Below, piece after piece: positions 58,331 to 64,000 of a stretch of 64,000 bases of DNA (within the stretch, counting starts at the first letter, position 1; every line of letters starts with the position of its first letter). The notes beneath the pieces were generated by a model. That model was not told the origin of the DNA, did no database searches, and was given only the letters and a program-made list of their open reading frames with translations. The stretch lies in NCBI RefSeq assembly GCF_949987515.2, contig NC_082689.1, positions 64,165,246-64,229,245 on the forward strand, written 5' to 3'. This stretch comes from Delphinus delphis (lineage: Eukaryota > Chordata > Mammalia > Artiodactyla > Delphinidae). The position numbers and the translations under genes were made by a program.

Positions 58331-60330
58331 GTTGAGGAAGATGGCGGAAGAGTAAGACGCGGAGATCACCTTCCTCCCCACAGATACATCAGAAATACAT
58401 CTACACGTGGAACTGCTCCTATAGAACACCCACTGAGCGCTGGCAGAAGACCTCACCTCCCAAAAGGCAAGAAATTCCCCACGTACCTGGGTAGGGCAAA
58501 AGAAAAAAGAATAAACAGAGACAAAAGAATAGGGATGGGACCTGCACCAGTGGGAGGGAGCTGTGAAGGAGGAAAGGTTTCCACACACTAGGAAGCCCCT
58601 TCGCGGGCGGAGACTGCGGGTGGCTGAGTGGGGAAGCTTCGGAGCCGCAGAGGAGAGCGCAGCCACAGGGGTGCGGAGGGAACAGCGGAGAGATTCCCGC
58701 ACAGAGGATCAGGGCCGACCAGCACTCACCAGCCCGAGAGGCTTGTCTGCTCACCCGCCGGGGTGGGCGGGGCTGGGAGCTGAGGCTCTGGCTTCGGAGC
58801 TTAGATCCCAGGGAGAAGACTGGGGTTGGCTGCATGAACACAGCCTGCAGGGGTTAGTGCGCCACGGCTAGCCGGGAGGGAGTCCGGGAAAAAGTCTGGA
58901 GCTGCCGAAGAGGCAAGAGACTTTTTCTTCCCTCTTTGTTTCCTGGTGAGCGAGGAGAGGGGATTAAGAGCGCCACTTAAAGGAGCTCCAGAGATGGGCG
59001 CGAGCCGTGATCAGCATGGACCCCAGAGACGGGCATGAGACGCTAGGCTGCTGCTGCTGCCACCAAGAAGCCTGTGTGCGAGCACAGGTCACTCTCCCCA
59101 CCTCCCTTCCGGGGAGCCTGAGCAGCCCGCCACTGCCAGGGTTCCGGGATCCAGTGACAACTTCCCCGGGAGAACGCATGGCACGCCTCAGGCTGGTGCA
59201 ACGTCATGCTGGCCTCTGCCGCTGCAGGCTCGCCCCGCATCCGTACCCCTCCCTCCCCGCGGCCTGAGTGAGCCACAGTCCCCGAATCAGTGGCTCCTTT
59301 AACCCCGTCCTGTCTGAGCGAAGAACAGACGCCCTCAGGCGACCTACACGCAGAGGCGGGGCCAAATCCAAAGCTGAACCCCAGGAGCTGTGCAAACAAA
59401 GAAGAGAAAGGGAAATCTCTCCCAGCAGCCTCAGGAGCAGCGGATTAAATCTCCACAGTCAACTTGATGTACCCTGCACCTGTGGAATACCTGAATAGAC
59501 AACAAATCATCCCAAATTGAGGAGGTGGACTTTGAGAGCAAGATTTATTATTTTTTCCCCTTTTCCTCTTTTTGTGAGTGTGTATGTATATGCTTCTGTG
59601 TGAGATTTTGTCTGTATAGCTTTGCTTTCACCATTTGTTCTGGGGTTCTGTCCATTCGTCTTTTTTTTTTTTTACTTAAAAAATTTTTTTCTTAATAATT
59701 ATTATTTTAATAACTTTATTTTACTTTATCCCCTCCCTCCCTCTCTCCCTCCCTCCCTCCCTCCCTCTCTCTTTCTTTCTTTCTCTCTTTCTCTCTCTTC
59801 CTTTTATTCTGAGCCGTGTGGATGAAAGGCTCTTGGTGCTCCAGCCAGGAGTCAGTGCTGTGCCTCTGAGGTGGGAGAGCCAACTTCATGGTCCACAAGA
59901 GACCTCCCAGCTCCACGTAATATCAGACGGCGAAAATCTCCCAGAGATCTCCATCTCAACACCAAGACCCAGCTTCACTCAATGATCAGCAAGCTACAGT
60001 GCTGGACACCCTATACCAAACAACTAGCAAGACAGGAACACAACCCCACCCATTAGCAGAGAGGCTGCCTAAAATCATAATAAGGCCACAGACAACCCAA
60101 AACACACCACCGGACATGGACCTGCCCACCAGAAAGACAAGATCCAGCCTCATCCACCAGAACACAGGCACTAGTCCCCTCCACCAGGAAGCCTACATAA
60201 CCCACTGAACCAACTTTAGCCACTGGGGACAGACCAAAAACAACGGGAACTATGAACCTGCAGCCTGCAAAAAGGAGACCCCAAACACAGTAAGATAAGC
60301 AAAATAAGAAGACAGAAAAACACACAGCAG
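58331..60330 (+). promoter_or_regulatory. GC-rich L1 5' UTR (promoter region)
   Basis: About 2 kb. The first 1.1 kb is GC- and CpG-rich, and the rest contains a long pyrimidine tract. In this family the 5' UTR drives sense transcription; antisense activity is known for some mammalian L1s but is only a guess here. Open antisense frames are seen at 58133-58702 (189 codons), 58419-58841 (140) and 59043-59399 (118). Confidence 0.7.
59728..59804. repeat. Homopyrimidine (CCCT/CTTT)n tract in L1 5' UTR
   Basis: Almost pure C/T over about 75 bases, beginning with CCCT units and ending with CTTT and CT units. Long homopurine-homopyrimidine tracts can form triplex DNA. Confidence 0.9.
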
Positions 60331-61196
60331 ATGAAGGAGCAATGTAAAAACCCACCAGACCTAACAAATGAAGAGGAAATAGGCAGTCTACCTGAAAAAG
60401 AATTCAGAATAATGATAGTAAAGATATCCAAAATCTTGGAAATAGAACAGAGAAAATGCAAGAAACATTTAACAAGGACCTAGAAGAACTAAAGAGGAAA
60501 CAAGCAATGATGAACAACACAATAAATGAAATTAAAAATACTCTAGAAGGGATCAATAGCAGAATAACTGAGGCAGAAGAACGGATAAGTGACCTGGAAG
60601 ATAAAATAGTGGAAATAACTACTGCAGAGAAGAATAAAGAAAAAAGAATGAAAAGAACTGAGGACAGTCTCAGAGACCTCTGGGACAACATTAAACGTAC
60701 CAACATTTGAATTATAGGGGTCCCAGAAGAAGAAGAGAAAAAGAAAGGGACTGAGAAAATATTTGAAGAGATTATAGTTGAAAACTTCCCTAATATGGGA
60801 AAGGAAATAGTTAATCAAGTCCAGAAAGCACATAGAGTCCCATACAGGATAAATCCAAGGAGAAACACGCCAAGACACATATTAATCAAACTATCAAAAA
60901 TTAAATGCAAAGAAAACATATTAAAAGCAGGAAGGGAAAAACAACAAATAACACACAAGGGAATCCCCATAAGGTTAACAGCTGATCTTTCATCAGAAAC
61001 CCTGCAATCCAGAAGGGAGTGGCAGGACATATTTAAAGTAATGAAGGAGAAAAATCTACAACCAAGATTACTCTACCCAGCAAGGATCTCATTCAGATTT
61101 GATGGAGAAATTAAAACCTTTCCAGACAAGGAAAAGCTGAGAGAGTTCAGCACCACCAAACCAGCTTTACAACAAATGCTAAAGGAACTTCTCTAG
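60331..61196 (+). pseudogene. L1 ORF1 remnant, two lesions
   Basis: The probable start ATG is at 60331 ('MKEQCK'). Near 60440-60455 one base seems lost, moving the frame to the one open at 60456-60710, which holds the coiled coil ('ITEAEERISDLEDK'). A TGA at 60708-60710 stands where CGA is usual, a CpG-type change. The C-terminal half is open at 60795-61196 with the 'PRLLYPARISFRFDGE' motif and ends at the normal stop TAG (61194-61196). Compared with ORF1 of the L1 at 33.1 kb it has no SINE and fewer breaks. Confidence 0.87.
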
Positions 61197-61263
61197 GCAA
61201 GAGAAGGAAAAGACCTACAATAACAAACCCAAAACAATTAAGAAAATGGGAATAGGAACATAC

Positions 61264-61362
61264 ATGTGGCATGCAGGATCCTAGTTCACCAACCAGGGAT
61301 CGAAACCATGGTCCCTGTAGTGGAAGTGTGGAGTCCTAACCACTGGACTTCCAGGGAATTCC
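61264..61362 (-). mobile_element. Short SINE piece, inverted, at a deletion in L1 ORF2
   Basis: About 100 bp of a short SINE ('gtggcatgcaggatcctagt' ... 'ttccagggaattccc') without its T-run. No TSD is seen, and L1 sequence missing at this point is not found elsewhere. Confidence 0.8.
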
Positions 61363-62502
61363 CAATAATAGAGGACTTAACACTCTACTTTCATCAATGG
61401 ACAGATCATCCAGACAGAAAATCAATGAGGCAACAGTGGATTAAATGATGCAACAGACCAGTTGAACTTAATAGACATCTACAGGACACTACATCCAAAA
61501 ATAGCAGAATACACATTCTTTTCAACTAAACATGAAATGTTCTCCAGGATAGTTCACATGCAAGGACACAAAAACAAGTCTCAACAAATTTAAGAGGACA
61601 GAAATTACAGCAAGCATTTTTTCCAACCTCTATGATATAAAAGAAAAAACAAATTACAGAAATAAAAATGGGAAAATAACAAACACATGGAGACTAAACA
61701 ACATACTACTAAAAAAACCCAAAAAAACTATGGGTCAATGATGAAAACAAAGAGGAAATTAGAAAACACCTTGAGACACTCCAAAATCTATGGGATGCAG
61801 CAAAAGCAGTTCTAAGAGGGAAGTTTATAGCAATACAGGCCTTCCTCAAGAAAGGAAAAAAACTCAAATGAACAATCTAACCTACCACCTAAAGTAATTA
61901 GAAAAAGAAGAAGTAAACAGAGCCCCAAATCAGCAGAAGGAAGGAAATAATAAAGATCAGAAAGGAAATAAATAAAATGGAGATAAAAGAAACAATAGAA
62001 AATATCAATGACAGCAAGAGTTGGGTTTTTAAAAAGATAAGCAAGTTGATAAATCATTAGCCAGGTTCACCAAGAAGAAAAGAGAGAGGGTACAAATAAA
62101 CAAAATAAGAAATGAAAGAGGAGAAATAAAAAGTAATATCACAGAGATACAAAAAATTCTAACAGAATGTTATGAACAGTAATATGTCAGCAAATTGGAC
62201 AACCTAGAAGAAATGAACAAATTTCTAGAAACACACAACCTGCCAAGACTGAATGAAGAAGAAACAGATAATTTGAACAGACTGATGACTAAAAGTGAAA
62301 TTGAATCTGTAATACAAAAACTCCCAGCAAACAAAAGTTTAGGAGCAGACTGCATCACAGGAGAATTCTACCAAACAGTTAAAGAAGAGCTAATACCTAT
62401 CTATCTCAAACTATTCCAAAAAACTGAAAAGGACAAAACACTCCCAGATTCATTTTACAAGGCCCCCATCACCCTGACACTAAAAGCAGACAAAGACACT
62501 AC

Positions 62503-62528
62503 CAAAAAAAAAAAAAAAAAAAAAAAAA
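62503..62528. repeat. Expanded A-run in L1 ORF2
   Basis: About 26 A in a row where the other L1 has 'aaaaaaagaaaatt'. It probably grew by slippage and shifts the frame. Confidence 0.85.
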
Positions 62529-62591
62529 TTACAGGCCAATAGCTTTGATGAATACAGATGCAAAACTCCTCAACAAAATATTAGCAAACCA

Positions 62592-62799
62592 CGGCTTCCC
62601 TGGTGGCGCAGTGGTTGAGAGTCCGCCTGCTGATGCAGGGGACACAGGTTCGTGCCCCGGTCTGGGAAGATCCTACATGCCGTGGAGCAGCAAGGCCCGT
62701 GAGCCATGGCTGCTGAGCCTGCACGTCCAGAGCCTGTGCTCCACAACGGGAGAGGCCACAACAGTGAGAGGCCCGCGTATCGGGAAAAAAAAAAAAAAA
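62592..62799 (+). mobile_element. CHR-type SINE in L1 ORF2, with TSD
   Basis: A full copy with an A-run. The 11-bp TSD ttagcaaacca is at 62581-62591 and 62800-62810. Confidence 0.95.
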
Positions 62800-63265
62800 T
62801 TAGCAAACCAAATCCAACAATATACAAAAAGGATCATACACCCTGATCAAGTTGGGTTTATTCCAGGGATGCAAGATTGGTTCAATGTTCCCAAATCAAT
62901 CAATGTGATATTCCACATTAACAAAAGGAGGGATAAAAATCACCTGATCACCTCAGAAGAAACATTTGACACAATTCAATATCCATTCATGATAAAAACT
63001 CTCAAAGATGGTATACAGGGAACATATCTCAACATAAGGGAAATTTACAACAAACCCACAGCTAACATCATACTCAATGGTGATAAGCTGAAAGCCTTTC
63101 TTCTAAAATCAGGAACGAGGCAAGGATGCCCACTCTTGTCATTTCTATTTAAAATAATATTGGAGTCATAGCCACAGCAATTAGACATGAAAAAAGAAAT
63201 AAAAGGCAACCAAATTGGAAGGGAAGAAGTAAAACTGTCACCATTTGCATATGATATGATACTTT

Positions 63266-63906
63266 TTAAAATATTTATTTATTTATTTTTGGCTTCATTA
63301 GGTGTTCATTGCTGCGCATGGGCTTCCTCTAGTTGCAGTGAGCAGAGGCTGCTCTTCGTTGTGGTGCGTTCCTCATTGCAGTTGCTTCTCTTGTTGTGGA
63401 GCCGGGGCTTCAGTAGCTGTGGCACACAGGCTCAGCAGTTGTGGCTCATGGGCTCTAGAGTGCAGGGTCAGTAGTTGTGGTGAACAGGCTTAGCTGCTCC
63501 GTGGCATGTGGGATCTTCCCAGATCAGGGCTCGAACCTGTGTTCCCTGCATTGGCAGGCAGATTCCTTTTTTTAAATTTATTTTTGGCTGCGTTGGGTCC
63601 TCATTGCTGAGTGTGGGCTTTCTCTAGTTGTGGGGAGTGGGGGGCTACTCTTTGTTGTGGTGCGTGGGCTTCTCATTGAGGTGGTTTCTCTTGTTGTGGA
63701 GCACAGGCTCTAGGCGTGTGGGCTTCAGTAGTTGTGGCACATGGAAAGTAGTTGTGGCTCGTGGGCCCTAGAGTGCAGGCTCAGTAGTTGTGGTGCATGG
63801 GCTTAGTTGCCTCCGTGGCATGCGGGATCTTTCTGGACCAGGGCTTGAACCCGTGTCCCCTGCATTGGCAGGCAGATTCTTAACCACTGCGCCACCAGGG
63901 AAGTCC
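63266..63906 (-). mobile_element. Tandem pair of long CHR-type SINEs, inverted, sharing one TSD
   Basis: Two SINEs stand head to tail. The left unit (63266-63565) ends inside its tRNA-like head at 'gcattggcaggcagattc'. The right unit (63566-63906) starts with its own T-rich tail and has a complete head. A single TSD, tgatatgatacttt / tgacatgatacttt, encloses both at 63252-63265 and 63907-63920. Confidence 0.87.
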
Positions 63907-64000
63907 TGACATGATACTTTATATAGAAAACCCTAAAGTCTCCACCAAAAAACTATTAGAATAAATGAATTCAGTAAAGTTGCAGGTTAAAAGATTAATA

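Larger units (their letters stand above)
58331..64000 (+). mobile_element. LINE-1 copy with 5' UTR, runs off the window
   Basis: A second, different L1 lineage, beginning 'gttgaggaagatggcggaag'. It has a long GC-rich 5' UTR (to about 60330), ORF1 (60331-61196) and ORF2 (from about 61210, incomplete). An endonuclease-region loss replaced by a SINE piece lies at 61264-61362, a SINE at 62592-62799 and a SINE dimer at 63266-63906. The L1 sequence resumes at 63921 and continues past the end. Stops, frameshifts and lost catalytic residues make it inactive. Confidence 0.92.
61210..64000 (+). pseudogene. L1 ORF2 remnant, endonuclease deleted, reverse transcriptase motifs damaged
   Basis: The ORF2 start should lie near 61245, but most of the endonuclease is gone: between 61263 and 61362 a SINE piece stands in place of about 370 bp. 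The reverse transcriptase begins at 62195 ('NLEEMNKFLE') and is broken by an expanded A-run (62503-62528) and a SINE (62592-62799). The motif A block ('SIDAEKAFD' in the other L1 of the window) is shortened to 'TSEETFD', losing the first aspartate. 'RQGCP' is kept. Motif C reads 'FAYD' instead of 'FADD' at about 63244-63255. A SINE dimer follows directly, and the end is outside the window. Confidence 0.88.

Noticed and set aside
1..64000. CRISPR arrays, bacterial operons or phage-like systems
   Set aside because: No spaced direct repeats, ribosome-binding sites or dense coding are present. The repeat content is wholly mammalian.

Overview
This window is mammalian nuclear DNA, almost certainly from a cetacean or a close relative. 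The main evidence is many copies of a tRNA-derived SINE of the CHR type, which opens with GGGCTTCCCTGGTGGCGCAG, carries Pol III A and B boxes and ends in poly(A). LINE-1 copies of the cetartiodactyl type, ancient MIR and L2 remnants and hAT (Charlie/MER) fossils fit the same background. I found no intact protein-coding gene, no exon set with splice sites, and no tRNA, rRNA or snRNA gene. The window reads as intergenic or deep intronic sequence.

Layout. 1-9.2 kb: mostly single-copy AT-rich DNA with a compound tetranucleotide repeat, an L2 3' end, two MIRs, an inverted L1 3' end and a G-rich quadruplex-like tract. 9.2-16.3 kb: three CHR SINEs, two inverted L1 pieces, a 123-bp L1 insertion with target-site duplications (TSDs), and a hAT fossil. 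16-26 kb: sparse repeats, including a MER5A-like element with a perfect 8-bp TSD and an L1 3' end that carries a probable 3' transduction. 26-32 kb: an MIR split by a SINE, an old L1 3' end, one more SINE and long single-copy stretches. 32.0-37.9 kb: a LINE-1 that has its 5' UTR, ORF1 and most of ORF2, broken by mutations and two SINEs, and missing its 3' end. 38.5-42.3 kb: the only host-gene sequence, a reverse-strand processed pseudogene of CCDC117 with its long 3' UTR, a short A-run and a 14-bp TSD. 42.3-57.2 kb: single-copy DNA with scattered MIR, L2, hAT and SINE copies. 57.2-64 kb: a long CHR SINE, an older L1 fragment, a SINE stub, and a second LINE-1 with a GC-rich 5' UTR that runs off the right end. 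Its ORFs are broken and its reverse transcriptase has lost two catalytic-motif positions.

The parts are linked by retrotransposition. L1 machinery of this lineage would have mobilised the SINEs, the short L1 pieces, the transduced flank and the CCDC117 mRNA copy. The clear TSDs let the order of insertion be read. No novel system was found. The most informative items are the complete CCDC117 retrocopy, the L1 3' transduction, the L1 that lost its 3' rather than its 5' end, the doubly damaged reverse transcriptase, and a tandem SINE dimer sharing one TSD.
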